Source: CBIHON01 sp966211965 | Lineage (GTDB): Bacteria; Pseudomonadota; Gammaproteobacteria; Burkholderiales; Burkholderiaceae_D | Assembly (NCBI GenBank): GCA_966211965.1 | Contig: CBIHON010000003.1 | Location: forward strand, 62,001 to 126,000 | DNA: 64,000 nt | Direction: 5' to 3' | Shown: positions 16,687-26,234 of the stretch, piece after piece | Numbering within the stretch: the stretch's first letter is position 1 | How the letters are laid out: every line of letters starts with the position of its first letter | Notes under the pieces: generated by a model | Databases searched by the model: none | What the model was told of the DNA's origin: nothing | Seen by the model: the letters and a program-made list of their open reading frames with translations, nothing else | Translations under genes and position numbers: made by a program

Positions 16687-19600
16687 CCCTGCAATTGAGG
16701 CCAGAATCAACACCCTCAATGCCATACTCCCCAAGAAAGACGACCAGCAAGCAGTGGGCCAAGCACTTGAAGCAGCCCAAGGCGATTGGCCCAAAGCGCT
16801 GGCTGTCTTGAAAGAAAAGCTGCCGCCCGCTTCACTGGAAAAAGCAGTCTTCGCCCATGAGTTGGCGGAACTGACCGACGATCAGCCCGCGTTGGCTTCC
16901 AGCCTTGCCAAAAATACCGATATAAAAAATCTGCGGGACCTGGCCCTGCATTTCAATGCAGAAAAACTGACGGCCCTGATACAACCGGAAATGTTGCCGA
17001 AAAATGTCCCCGGCGCGACGGAAGACGACAAAAGGAAAAATTTCGCCGCCACGCTGCAGCGCCGTCTCTTCACAGCGGAGCCGAGTGCCGTCTTGCAACG
17101 CATGGTGCAAGACGCCGAAGTGCTGATTGCAGGTCAGCCGGCGCGCATGAGCGTCGCGAAATTTCTCGACAATCATCCCGATTTCAACATACGCACGACC
17201 TCGGTGTACCAGGTGCTGAAGCAGCCTGATGCCTTCAAAGACATCCCCGTCGAACATCGTGCGGATGTAGCCGAACATCTGAAGACGCTGCAGCGCGTGC
17301 AGGCGGTCAGTCCCGTGCCGGAAGCTGTGCCGGTCTTGATGAAAGCGAACCTGACCTCGGCCTTGCGCATCGCCGAGATGCCCGAATCGACCTTCCTGAA
17401 TGCGCATGCCGACGCACTGGGCGAGTCCAACGCACGGCAGGTCTACACCAACGCGGTGAACGCTCACATCCGCAACGAGCAGGCGCTGATCACGATGCGC
17501 GAAGCGGTACGCGGCAGCGGCCTGGCGATCATCGACGGCATGCAATCGAAAGAGGAGCGCCTAGCTCAGCTGCAGGCGATGGCCAAGCAGAAGTCGGTGC
17601 CGCTCAACTTGGAAACCCTGTTCGGCAGCCTCGACTATTGCGAATGCGACGACTGCCTGTCGGTCTACAGCCCGGCGTCGTATTTCGTCGAGATATTGCA
17701 ATATCTGCGCAACAATAATCTCGACCCCAAGAATCCGAACACCGGCAAGAGCGGCATCGCCGGCACGCCGCTGGAAAAACTGTTCCGCCGCCGCCCCGAT
17801 CTCGGCTGCCTGGAACTCACCTGCGAAAATACCTTCACCGTCCTGCCCTACATTGACCTGGTCAACGAAGTGATGGAAAGCTTCGTCGTGCATCTCGATC
17901 AATACAGAACCGATCCGAACTTCCCGAAGCAAGCGATGCTGGAAGTGTTCAACGTCGAAGATGAAACCGGCAGCGAGCTGCTGGCGCAGCCGCAGCAGGT
18001 CAACTACCAAGCCTATTGCATCCTGAAGAATGCGGTGTATCCATTCACGCTGCCTTATCACCAGGCGATTGATGCGATCCGCATCTTCCTGAAGTATTTC
18101 GGCACCAGCCGCTACGAAGTGCAGGACGTGTTCCGCACCGCCACCGAAAACTGCGACGAGGTCGCGCTCAGCGACGAGCAGAAGAAGCAACTGCAGGCAT
18201 TGCACGCGATGGTGCTGGACCGTGTGGTCGATGCCGAATTCCTCGGCCTGACGCAAGAGGAAACCATCATCCTGACGCGCGAAGCGTTCTGGCCGAAAGC
18301 CTATTTCGACCTGACGCTGCAAACGGCCCATACCGTCGCCGAATACCAAGCCAGGATCGGCGTGAGGCCGGTTCACGAGTACTACGGCTACGGCTCGGAA
18401 ACCGACATGCTGAGCATCGACGAGAGCCCGGCCGCCGGCCAAAAGGGATTGACTTTCGTCAAGAAGCAATTCCTGTCGCGCACCCGCATCCAGTACACCG
18501 ACCTGGTCGATCTGCTGAAGACGCAATACATCAATCCGGCCTATCCGAAGGGCAGGGCGCGCGTGATCCTGGAAAGCATCCGCTTCAGCTATCGCTTCCT
18601 TCAGAGCCTGGTCGATACCGGCAGCAGCGACCCGAAAGTCCGCTTCGCCAAGCTGATCGATTTTCTCAATACGATGCAGCCGCTGGTGCCGCAAGTGCTG
18701 GCTCTGCTGCATCCCGATCCCTGCCATCAACATCTGCCCGATGCCTGCGTGCCGAAGACGGATCTTCATGCTTGGGTATATTGCTATTTCGAGCGCGTCG
18801 GAAAGCTGATCGTGCTGGAATCCGGCGAAGGGCCGCGACTGCCGATCGAGGGGGATTTGTTTACCCGGCCCGATTCGAGCGAGATAGATGCTCAATCCCT
18901 GCTGGTGGGCCACTTGCAGCGCGACGGCCTCATCATCAGTCCCGCCGGTGAATTGATCGGCAAGGTGACCCTCGCCGGCCAAGTAGTGGACATGGAAGGC
19001 AAGCCCTTCGTCGCCAGGTTTCCCGGCCATCTGCTGACCATCGTCGATGCCGAGGGGCAGGCGATCGGATGGATCGATGAAGAGGGGATATCAAACCGTT
19101 TCGAGGATCGCGTAAGCTGGTTGCCGTCGCGCGATACCTGCAACCTGGATATCGTGCGCCTGCAGCATCTCGACGGCAGCGCATTGACGGCAGAAGAATA
19201 CGACCGCATTCAGCGTTTCATCCGGCTCTGGCTCAAGCTCGGCTGGAGCATCGACGAAACCGGCCTGGCGCTGGCCGGCTTGTTCGGCAAGCCGGGCCAG
19301 CCGGGAGACGGCACGACGGAACCGGGCGCATGCCAGTTCGTCGGCTTCGATGCGTTCAAGGACGACTGCGCTCCAGGCGAGGGCGACGACGGGGGTAACG
19401 GCTGCCCGCCGTGCGATGACGGTGGCGGCGGCGCAAGCTTGCCTTACCCCGACCTGCCGCAGATCGAGAAGCAGCTCTCGCCGTCCTTCCTGCATCAATT
19501 GGTGGCGGTGCGCAAGCTGCAGGAGATGACCGGCTTGCCGCTGGCGAAGCTGCTCGCGTTCTGGGGCGACATCGGCACCGCCGGCGAGAAACCCTTGTAC

Positions 19601-22600
19601 GCGCGGCTGTTCCTGACGCATAACCTGCTGGCGATCGACAAGGTATTCCAGCCGGATGCGAACGGCAACGTCCTGACGCAGCCGGCAAAAATTTCCGGGC
19701 ATATGCCGGTGCTGATGGCGGCTCTGAAGCTGAAAGCCGAAGAGATCCAGGCCATTGTCGCGCTGCGCCAGCTGCACGATGCGCTGACCTTGGCCAATGT
19801 CTCCGCGCTGTATCGCCACGGCCTGCTGGCGAAACTGCTGCACGTAAAAGGGAGCGAACTGGGCGAGGTCATCGCGCTGTTCGGCGACCCGTTTCAGAGC
19901 GCCTGGGCCACCCTTGCACTGCTCAATGTATGGGGCCGCATGGAAGACGCCGGCTTCACGTTCCGGCAACTCGATTACCTGGTGCGCGGCCACGACGATC
20001 CCTTGCGGCCGCTGGCGCCGCAGCAGCGGAGCATTCTGCAAATCAGCAAGACCCTGTACGACGGCTTGAACGGCATCGACCGCGATCATCCGGATATTGC
20101 CCCCGATAAAAAAGACCAGGCGACTGCCGATCTGATTCGCGCCAAGGCCGCGTTGCTGTATGAGGCCTCCGTGGTGGAGCGCATCGTCAGTCTGTTGGAA
20201 GGCACGACGGTTTACACCACCAATGCACCGGTCAATTTGTCCATCCTTATCCCGGAAGCGCTCGCGAAAAAACTCCAGTACGCCAACCAGAAAGACGCGG
20301 TCCCGCCGGTCGCCACGATCCAGGTGACGGGCATTCTGACCGATGCGGAAAAGACCCAGGCCAAGGCCTTGTCGCCCGACCCGGCCTGGGCCAAGGCAAT
20401 CGATCGTGTCGGCAAACAGGCGCTGCAGTTTTTCAACGACGCGCTGTTCGGCATCTTCCCGAATGCGGATGAGGCCAGGGCCAAGCTGCTGGCCGGAGAC
20501 GTCAATGTGCCGTTCGATCCGGAAAATCCCGCGGCCGACGACGCCAATACCGCGCCCGAAAAGCGCTTCTACTTCGCGCAGCAGTTCCTGCCTTTCCTGC
20601 GGCGGCGGCTGTCGCATCAACTGATCGTCAATACGATGGCGGGCGCGTCGGGCCTGTCGAATGCCATCAGCGATCTGCTGTTGTCCGACATCCTGCTGAT
20701 CGGTTCTCCCGGCCAGCATGCGATCGCGGCGCTGGAGCAGATACACCAGAAACCGCCGGCGAGCGGCAATGACTGGAAGGGTTACCTGATCCCGGCGGTG
20801 GACGACGCTTACATCTTCATCGCCACCAGCGTGAACGGCGAGGCGCAACCGCCGGACCTGATCATCGATGGCCGCACGATTCCCTTTTCGGTGCAGCAGG
20901 AAGACCCGTCGAACGTCTGGTCCACCGATCCGGCCAACCCGATCCCCTTGAATGGCGGCAAGCTGTACTGGATCGAAGTGAGCGGCCAGCTCGCAACGAA
21001 CCTGCAATGGAAAACCGCTGCCTCGCCCAAGGCCTCGATCCCGGCCTCGGCCTTGCTTCCGGATTATTCATCGAGCGGCACTTCGGAAGTATTCGTGAAA
21101 TTGCAGAAGGTCGCGATGCTGGTCAACGGCTTCCGCTTGACCATCGACGAACTGCGCTACTGGCAAGCGCATGGCGCCGATTTTGCCGATGACGGCAAGC
21201 CCTTCGATTTCAACGCGGTGACGCTTGGTCATTGGGGACGGTTGCAAGCCTATGCCGGCCTGCGCGACAAGCTGCCGCAAACCGGCTCGAACCTGCTGGT
21301 CTTGTTCGAATGGGCCGGCCGACCCGGCGATGCCGGCAAGCTCAGCGAGAGAATCGCCGCAGTTACGCTCTGGAACAAAGACGCAATAGAAAAACTGATC
21401 GCGCCGGAACACTTCGACCTCAAGCGCCGCGAGGCCTTCCGCAACGAGGTCAATTTGCTGAAGCTGCAGCAGGCGATGCAGATTGCCGACGCGACCGGCG
21501 CGGACATCGATCGCTTGTTCGCCTGGGCCAATCCCGGTTCCAGGTTTTCAGTTTGCCGCCAGATTGCCGAAGAGATCCGCGCGGTGCTGCGTGCCCGCTT
21601 CGACCAGGAAGATTGGGAGCAGGTCGTCAAGCCCATGAACGACCAATTGCGTGAAGACCAGAAGCTGGCCTTGGTTGCCTGCCTGCAGGTGCAGCAGGAT
21701 CTGATCGACTGGGGCGTGGTGGATGCCGACAGCCTGTTCGAGTTTTTCCTGATCGATGTGCAGATGGATGCCTGCCTTGAAACCTCGCGCATCAAGCAGG
21801 CGATTTCATCGGTGCAGCTGTTCATCCAGCGCTGCCTGCTTGGGCTGGAAGCGCGGTATGGCGTGGCTGCGGATGTGCTCGACCGCGCGCGCTGGGACTG
21901 GATGCAAAAGTATCGGGTCTGGGAAGCCAACCGCAAGGTATTCCTGTATCCGGAAAACTGGATCAAGTCCGAACTGCGCGACGACAAAAGCCCGTTCTAC
22001 AAGGAACTGGAATCGGAACTGCTGCAAAAGGACATCAGCCCCCAGACCGTGGAAGATGCGCTGAAGAGCTATCTGTTCAAGGTCGACCAGGTCGCCAATC
22101 TGAGCGTGGTCGGCCTGTACCTGGAACAGGAAGTCGACAAGGATGGCAAGCCGGTCGTCGATCTGAACGGCAAGCCGGTGTATCTGAAGCTGCACGTGTT
22201 CGGCCGCACGCAAAACGCGCCTTACTTTTTTTACTACCGCTATTTCCATGTGGGGGAAAAGAACTGGTATCCATGGGATAAGGTGCAAGTCGATATCCCG
22301 AACTATGATCTGGAACAGACCTCCGCCACGAACCAAGTGACGATCGTGGAGAACGGCAGCTACCTGGCGCCGGCGGTCTGGAACAAGCGCCTGCTGATTT
22401 TTTTCGCGCAGGTCGTCAAGAAAACCGCACCGAACAAATCCAGCATCGGCAGCAAGACTTTCCAGCAGATCGGCGACGACAAGGCGAGCGATCACAATCC
22501 GGTCGACTACCTGGAAATCAAGCTGGCCTGGAGCGAATACCGCAACGGCAAATGGACCCAGAAGCAGGTTTCGTCCGACGCGATTTACGACCTCGATCAT

Positions 22601-25600
22601 GCGGCCTCGATCCACCGCTATCGCTTCGCGCCGCGCGTCATGACCGGGGCCGATGCGCGTGTGGTGGTCGAAGTATTCTGGTCGCAGGCAGGCGGCGACC
22701 TGGCGGTCGGGAAGTTTCATTTCACCGGCAGCCAGGTGTTCAAAGGCGATCCGGCGGCGCCGCTTGCCTTGACGGGCGAGACCGATTTCCAGGTCAATAC
22801 CGGCGATCGTACTTTGCATTCGCTGCAGGCGGTGGATGCAGAAAGCCCCCCGCCGCTGGCGGCCAGCGAACCCTACTTCAAGTTCGCCAATGACCGCGTG
22901 ACGGTCGTGCCGGAGAAGAACAGCGCCGAGCTGCGCTTCTATCATCCTTTCGTGCACGATTTGCTGGGCAAGCTGGCCGGCGGCAACCTGGATGCGATGT
23001 TCGGCTATTACCTGAACCAGGTGCCGGACGACAATCTCTTCGTGCCGCACAAGGCCGATGCTTTCGGCGGCGATGCGCCGCCGGTGATGTATCACGAATT
23101 GAAACGTGCCTATTCGCTGTACAACTGGGAAGCCGCTTTCCACGCGCCCATGCTGCTGGTGGACCGCTTGCTGAAGGCGCAGCAGTTCGACCAGGCGCTG
23201 AAGATGTGCCATTACGTGCTTGACCCGTATGCCAAAGGCACGGATGAAAAGCGCTTCTGGAAATTTTTCCCGTTCAAGGAAATCGATGCCGAGAACGTGC
23301 TGGAAAAACTTTTCCTGGGCCTGCAGCCGAACCAGCCCAATCCGCAGATCAACGAATGGCGCGACAAGCCTTTCCAGCCGCACGTGGTTGCGCGCTCGCG
23401 GCCGTCGGCTTACATGAAATGGGTCGCGATGAAATACATCGAGATCCTGATTGCCTACGGCGATTTCTACTTCCGCCAGAACACGCTGGAAACCGTGCCG
23501 CTTGCGATCCAGTGCTATGTGCTGGCATCGCATGTATATGGCCCGCGCGGACAGAAGATTCCGAAGCGCGGCAAGACGCAGCCGCAGACCTACAACAGCC
23601 TGCTGGACAAATGGGATGCCTTCGGCAATGCGATGGTCGAGCTGGAACTGGCCTTCCCATTCAGCAACCAGACCCAGTTCCCGATCGGCTTCAGCAATGG
23701 CGTGGTGGGGTTGGCGAATATCTTCGGCTTTGCCTCCACGCTTTATTTCTGCATTCCAGATAATCCGCAATTGAAGGCCCTGCGCGACACCATCGACGAC
23801 CGGCTGTTCAAGATCCGGCACTGCCAGGACATCGAAGGCGTGTTCCGCAAGCTGCCGCTGTTCGAGCCGCCGATCGAACCCGGCTTGCTGGTGCAGGCCG
23901 CGGCGCAGGGGCTTAGCCTGGCGAGTGTGCTCAACGAGTTGAATAGCCCGATGCCGAATTACCGCTTCACCTATCTATTGCAAAAGGCCTTGGAGTTGTG
24001 CGGCGAATTGAAAACCTTGAGCAACAGCTTCCTGTCGATCAAGGAAAAGGGAGACGGCGAAGCGTTGGCGCAATTGCGCGCACGGCATGACAGCAGCATC
24101 CAGAGCCTGATGATGGAGGTAAAGAAGCTGCAACTGGACGAAGCCGGCAAGGCGCTGGACGCGCTGCAGCAGAGCCGGAAAGCGCCAGTCTATCGCCTCC
24201 AGCACAGCCTCAGGCTGATCGGCGAAGACCTCGGCAAGGTGCCGGACGGCGATACCGATTTCGCCGAACTGCCGGATACCATCGAAGCGCCGGTGGAAGA
24301 TAGCGGGATGAGATTGATTCCATTCGAGAAGGAAGAACTGGACAAGGCCGGCGAGGCCGCCAGCAAGCAGGAAGACATCGGTTCGGTCGAAGTGCTGGCC
24401 AGCATACTGAACATCATCCCGAGCTTCTCCGTAGACATGAAGCCGATCGGCATCGGCGCCGGGGTGAGCTTCGGCGGTTCCAATCTGGGCGCCGCGATGC
24501 AGGCAGTGGCGCGCTCGCAGCAGATCGTTGTCGCCAACCGCACTCACCAATCGACCGGCGCCGGCCGCAAGGCCGGCTACCTGCGCCAATTGCAGGAGCG
24601 GGTCCAGCAAGCCAACGTCGCCGGCTATGAGATCAAGAATATCGACAAGCAGGCGCTGACCCAGAAAATCCGTATCGACCTCGCTCAGCAAGAGATTTTC
24701 AATCAGCAAAAGCAGATCGACAACGCGCAGGAGGTGGAAGAATTCCTGCACAATAAATACTCCAACGGCGAACTGTACGCGTGGATGGATGGCGAGATCA
24801 GGACGCTCTATCATCAGGCTTATACGTTGGCCTACGACCTGGCCAAGCGTGCAGAGAAAGTGTTCCGCTTCGAGCGCGGCCTGAGTACGTCCAGCTTCAT
24901 CCAGTCCGGCTATTGGGATGTGGCGCACGACGGTTTGCTGTCCGGCGAGCGCCTGTACGCCGGGCTGAAACAGCTTGAAGCCGCCTACCAGGAAAAGCGC
25001 GGCCACGACTTTGAAATCACCAAGGCGATTTCACTGCGCATGCTCAATCCCCTGGCCTTGATCCAATTGAAGGAAACCGGCGCCTGCGAATTCGCCTTGC
25101 CCGAGATACTGTTCGACATGGATTATCCTGGCCACTATCTGCGCCGCATCAAATCGGTCGGCCTGCGCATTCCCTGCGTGCTGGGTCCGCATACCAGCCT
25201 GAACTGCACGCTGCGTCTGACCGAGCATAAATTCAGAACCAGTGCGATCGCCAAGAGCAAGAGCGATTATCCGGAGCAGACCGGCCAGGCCGACGAGCGC
25301 TTCAGCACCGTGAACGTGCCGATCACGTCGATTGCGGTCAGCTCGCTGGATGACGAAAACGGCGTGTTCGAACTCAACTTCCACGACGAGCGCTACCTGC
25401 CGTTCGAAGGCGCAGGCGCGATCAGCAAGTGGCGCCTCAGCCTGCCGGACAAGTTCCGGCAATTCGATTACGACACCATCACCGACGTTATCGTGCGCCT
25501 GCGCTACACCGCGGTCGATGGCGGCGACAAGCTCAAAAAGCCGGCCGCCGACACGGTGCTGGACTACATCAAGAGCGTCGAGGATCTCAGCCGGGAAGAG

Positions 25601-25987
25601 GGACTGTTCGCCGCTTTCGATTTGAAGAACGATTTCCCCAACGAGTGGTACGGCGCCAACCATCCACCGGCCGGTGCGGTCGAGCGGGTGATGACCATCG
25701 ACAAACTGTACGACAAGCTGCCGATTTTCACGAAGGGACGGCTGCCGTCGAAAATCAAGGCGGCGGATATTTACCTGTTCGTGTCCGGCGCCCTGAGCGC
25801 GGCGTCGATTACGGCGACGCAGGGCGGCAACGATATCAGCTTCACGGATGCCCAAACCGTTGGGGCGATGAAGTCGTTTGTCGCGAAGGACGTGGATGCC
25901 GCGATGGACAGCTTGCAGATAAAGATTCACGACACCAAGGCGGCGATCGACAAGATGTGGCTGCTGGAGCGGTATGTGTTGGCTTGA
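16673..25987 (+). CDS. Tc toxin A subunit (TcA pore/translocation protein)
   Basis: 3104 residues from ATG 16673 (MPSSNPAIEARINTLNAILP), with GGAG ten bases upstream. The frame is open back to 16493, but that start lies inside the intercistronic palindrome. Near residue 320 is the VRP1-like motif DYCECDDCLSVYSPASYFVE. Residues about 879-922 are a Gly/Asp/Cys-rich linker. The middle has the neuraminidase-like region typical of TcA (TIVENGSYLAPAVWNKRLLIFF, near 1885). From about 2620 come the long alpha-helical channel segments (IRIDLAQQEIFNQQKQIDNA). The C-terminal TcB-binding region ends the protein (FDYDTITDVIVRLRYTA). TcA forms a pentameric bell that binds the target cell, inserts a pore and injects the TcC effector delivered by the BC cocoon. 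It is longer than classical TcdA (about 2500 residues). Confidence 0.93.
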   Translation: MPSSNPAIEARINTLNAILPKKDDQQAVGQALEAAQGDWPKALAVLKEKLPPASLEKAVFAHELAELTDDQPALASSLAKNTDIKNLRDLALHFNAEKLTALIQPEMLPKNVPGATEDDKRKNFAATLQRRLFTAEPSAVLQRMVQDAEVLIAGQPARMSVAKFLDNHPDFNIRTTSVYQVLKQPDAFKDIPVEHRADVAEHLKTLQRVQAVSPVPEAVPVLMKANLTSALRIAEMPESTFLNAHADALGESNARQVYTNAVNAHIRNEQALITMREAVRGSGLAIIDGMQSKEERLAQLQAMAKQKSVPLNLETLFGSLDYCECDDCLSVYSPASYFVEILQYLRNNNLDPKNPNTGKSGIAGTPLEKLFRRRPDLGCLELTCENTFTVLPYIDLVNEVMESFVVHLDQYRTDPNFPKQAMLEVFNVEDETGSELLAQPQQVNYQAYCILKNAVYPFTLPYHQAIDAIRIFLKYFGTSRYEVQDVFRTATENCDEVALSDEQKKQLQALHAMVLDRVVDAEFLGLTQEETIILTREAFWPKAYFDLTLQTAHTVAEYQARIGVRPVHEYYGYGSETDMLSIDESPAAGQKGLTFVKKQFLSRTRIQYTDLVDLLKTQYINPAYPKGRARVILESIRFSYRFLQSLVDTGSSDPKVRFAKLIDFLNTMQPLVPQVLALLHPDPCHQHLPDACVPKTDLHAWVYCYFERVGKLIVLESGEGPRLPIEGDLFTRPDSSEIDAQSLLVGHLQRDGLIISPAGELIGKVTLAGQVVDMEGKPFVARFPGHLLTIVDAEGQAIGWIDEEGISNRFEDRVSWLPSRDTCNLDIVRLQHLDGSALTAEEYDRIQRFIRLWLKLGWSIDETGLALAGLFGKPGQPGDGTTEPGACQFVGFDAFKDDCAPGEGDDGGNGCPPCDDGGGGASLPYPDLPQIEKQLSPSFLHQLVAVRKLQEMTGLPLAKLLAFWGDIGTAGEKPLYARLFLTHNLLAIDKVFQPDANGNVLTQPAKISGHMPVLMAALKLKAEEIQAIVALRQLHDALTLANVSALYRHGLLAKLLHVKGSELGEVIALFGDPFQSAWATLALLNVWGRMEDAGFTFRQLDYLVRGHDDPLRPLAPQQRSILQISKTLYDGLNGIDRDHPDIAPDKKDQATADLIRAKAALLYEASVVERIVSLLEGTTVYTTNAPVNLSILIPEALAKKLQYANQKDAVPPVATIQVTGILTDAEKTQAKALSPDPAWAKAIDRVGKQALQFFNDALFGIFPNADEARAKLLAGDVNVPFDPENPAADDANTAPEKRFYFAQQFLPFLRRRLSHQLIVNTMAGASGLSNAISDLLLSDILLIGSPGQHAIAALEQIHQKPPASGNDWKGYLIPAVDDAYIFIATSVNGEAQPPDLIIDGRTIPFSVQQEDPSNVWSTDPANPIPLNGGKLYWIEVSGQLATNLQWKTAASPKASIPASALLPDYSSSGTSEVFVKLQKVAMLVNGFRLTIDELRYWQAHGADFADDGKPFDFNAVTLGHWGRLQAYAGLRDKLPQTGSNLLVLFEWAGRPGDAGKLSERIAAVTLWNKDAIEKLIAPEHFDLKRREAFRNEVNLLKLQQAMQIADATGADIDRLFAWANPGSRFSVCRQIAEEIRAVLRARFDQEDWEQVVKPMNDQLREDQKLALVACLQVQQDLIDWGVVDADSLFEFFLIDVQMDACLETSRIKQAISSVQLFIQRCLLGLEARYGVAADVLDRARWDWMQKYRVWEANRKVFLYPENWIKSELRDDKSPFYKELESELLQKDISPQTVEDALKSYLFKVDQVANLSVVGLYLEQEVDKDGKPVVDLNGKPVYLKLHVFGRTQNAPYFFYYRYFHVGEKNWYPWDKVQVDIPNYDLEQTSATNQVTIVENGSYLAPAVWNKRLLIFFAQVVKKTAPNKSSIGSKTFQQIGDDKASDHNPVDYLEIKLAWSEYRNGKWTQKQVSSDAIYDLDHAASIHRYRFAPRVMTGADARVVVEVFWSQAGGDLAVGKFHFTGSQVFKGDPAAPLALTGETDFQVNTGDRTLHSLQAVDAESPPPLAASEPYFKFANDRVTVVPEKNSAELRFYHPFVHDLLGKLAGGNLDAMFGYYLNQVPDDNLFVPHKADAFGGDAPPVMYHELKRAYSLYNWEAAFHAPMLLVDRLLKAQQFDQALKMCHYVLDPYAKGTDEKRFWKFFPFKEIDAENVLEKLFLGLQPNQPNPQINEWRDKPFQPHVVARSRPSAYMKWVAMKYIEILIAYGDFYFRQNTLETVPLAIQCYVLASHVYGPRGQKIPKRGKTQPQTYNSLLDKWDAFGNAMVELELAFPFSNQTQFPIGFSNGVVGLANIFGFASTLYFCIPDNPQLKALRDTIDDRLFKIRHCQDIEGVFRKLPLFEPPIEPGLLVQAAAQGLSLASVLNELNSPMPNYRFTYLLQKALELCGELKTLSNSFLSIKEKGDGEALAQLRARHDSSIQSLMMEVKKLQLDEAGKALDALQQSRKAPVYRLQHSLRLIGEDLGKVPDGDTDFAELPDTIEAPVEDSGMRLIPFEKEELDKAGEAASKQEDIGSVEVLASILNIIPSFSVDMKPIGIGAGVSFGGSNLGAAMQAVARSQQIVVANRTHQSTGAGRKAGYLRQLQERVQQANVAGYEIKNIDKQALTQKIRIDLAQQEIFNQQKQIDNAQEVEEFLHNKYSNGELYAWMDGEIRTLYHQAYTLAYDLAKRAEKVFRFERGLSTSSFIQSGYWDVAHDGLLSGERLYAGLKQLEAAYQEKRGHDFEITKAISLRMLNPLALIQLKETGACEFALPEILFDMDYPGHYLRRIKSVGLRIPCVLGPHTSLNCTLRLTEHKFRTSAIAKSKSDYPEQTGQADERFSTVNVPITSIAVSSLDDENGVFELNFHDERYLPFEGAGAISKWRLSLPDKFRQFDYDTITDVIVRLRYTAVDGGDKLKKPAADTVLDYIKSVEDLSREEGLFAAFDLKNDFPNEWYGANHPPAGAVERVMTIDKLYDKLPIFTKGRLPSKIKAADIYLFVSGALSAASITATQGGNDISFTDAQTVGAMKSFVAKDVDAAMDSLQIKIHDTKAAIDKMWLLERYVLA

Positions 25988-26042
25988 GCGTGCTGCGGCT
26001 ATTGGATCCGGCGATGTGCTGAGGCAGGTTTTTACCGGATGC

Positions 26043-26077
26043 AAAAAAGGGTTAGAAAGCTTGCGCTTGCTAACCCT
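26043..26077 (-). terminator. Rho-independent terminator of tRNA-Lys
   Basis: Stem AGGGTTAG (26048-26055) with CTAACCCT (26070-26077), further pairing AGC/GCT inside. On the minus strand it is followed by a run of T residues (26043-26048). It sits 22 bases past the tRNA 3' end and also separates it from the convergent TcA gene. Confidence 0.8.
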
Positions 26078-26098
26078 GATCTGTACTGCTTGTATTCG

Positions 26099-26174
26099 TG
26101 GTAGGCCGTGCGGGATTCGAACCTGCGACCAACGGATTAAAAGTCCGCTGCTCTACCAGCTGAGCTAACGACCC
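26099..26174 (-). tRNA. tRNA-Lys (anticodon TTT)
   Basis: 76 bases on the minus strand: 5' GGGTCGTTAGCTCAGCTGGT, anticodon loop ACTTTTAAT (anticodon TTT), T-loop GGTTCGAATCC and encoded CCA. The acceptor stem pairs GGGTCGT with ACGGCCT (two G-T wobbles). Its 3' end faces the Tc locus, a common arrangement where islands integrate at tRNA genes, but I found no integrase and no repeated tRNA 3' end in the window. Confidence 0.97.
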
Positions 26175-26234
26175 GAAAGACAGCTATTATAGTGAAGGTT
26201 CCTGCTATCTGTCAAATGTGTTTGATGTTTTCTA

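Noticed and set aside
21806..23821. 671-codon minus-strand ORF antisense to TcA
   Set aside because: Shadow frame; TcA motifs on the plus strand are continuous here.
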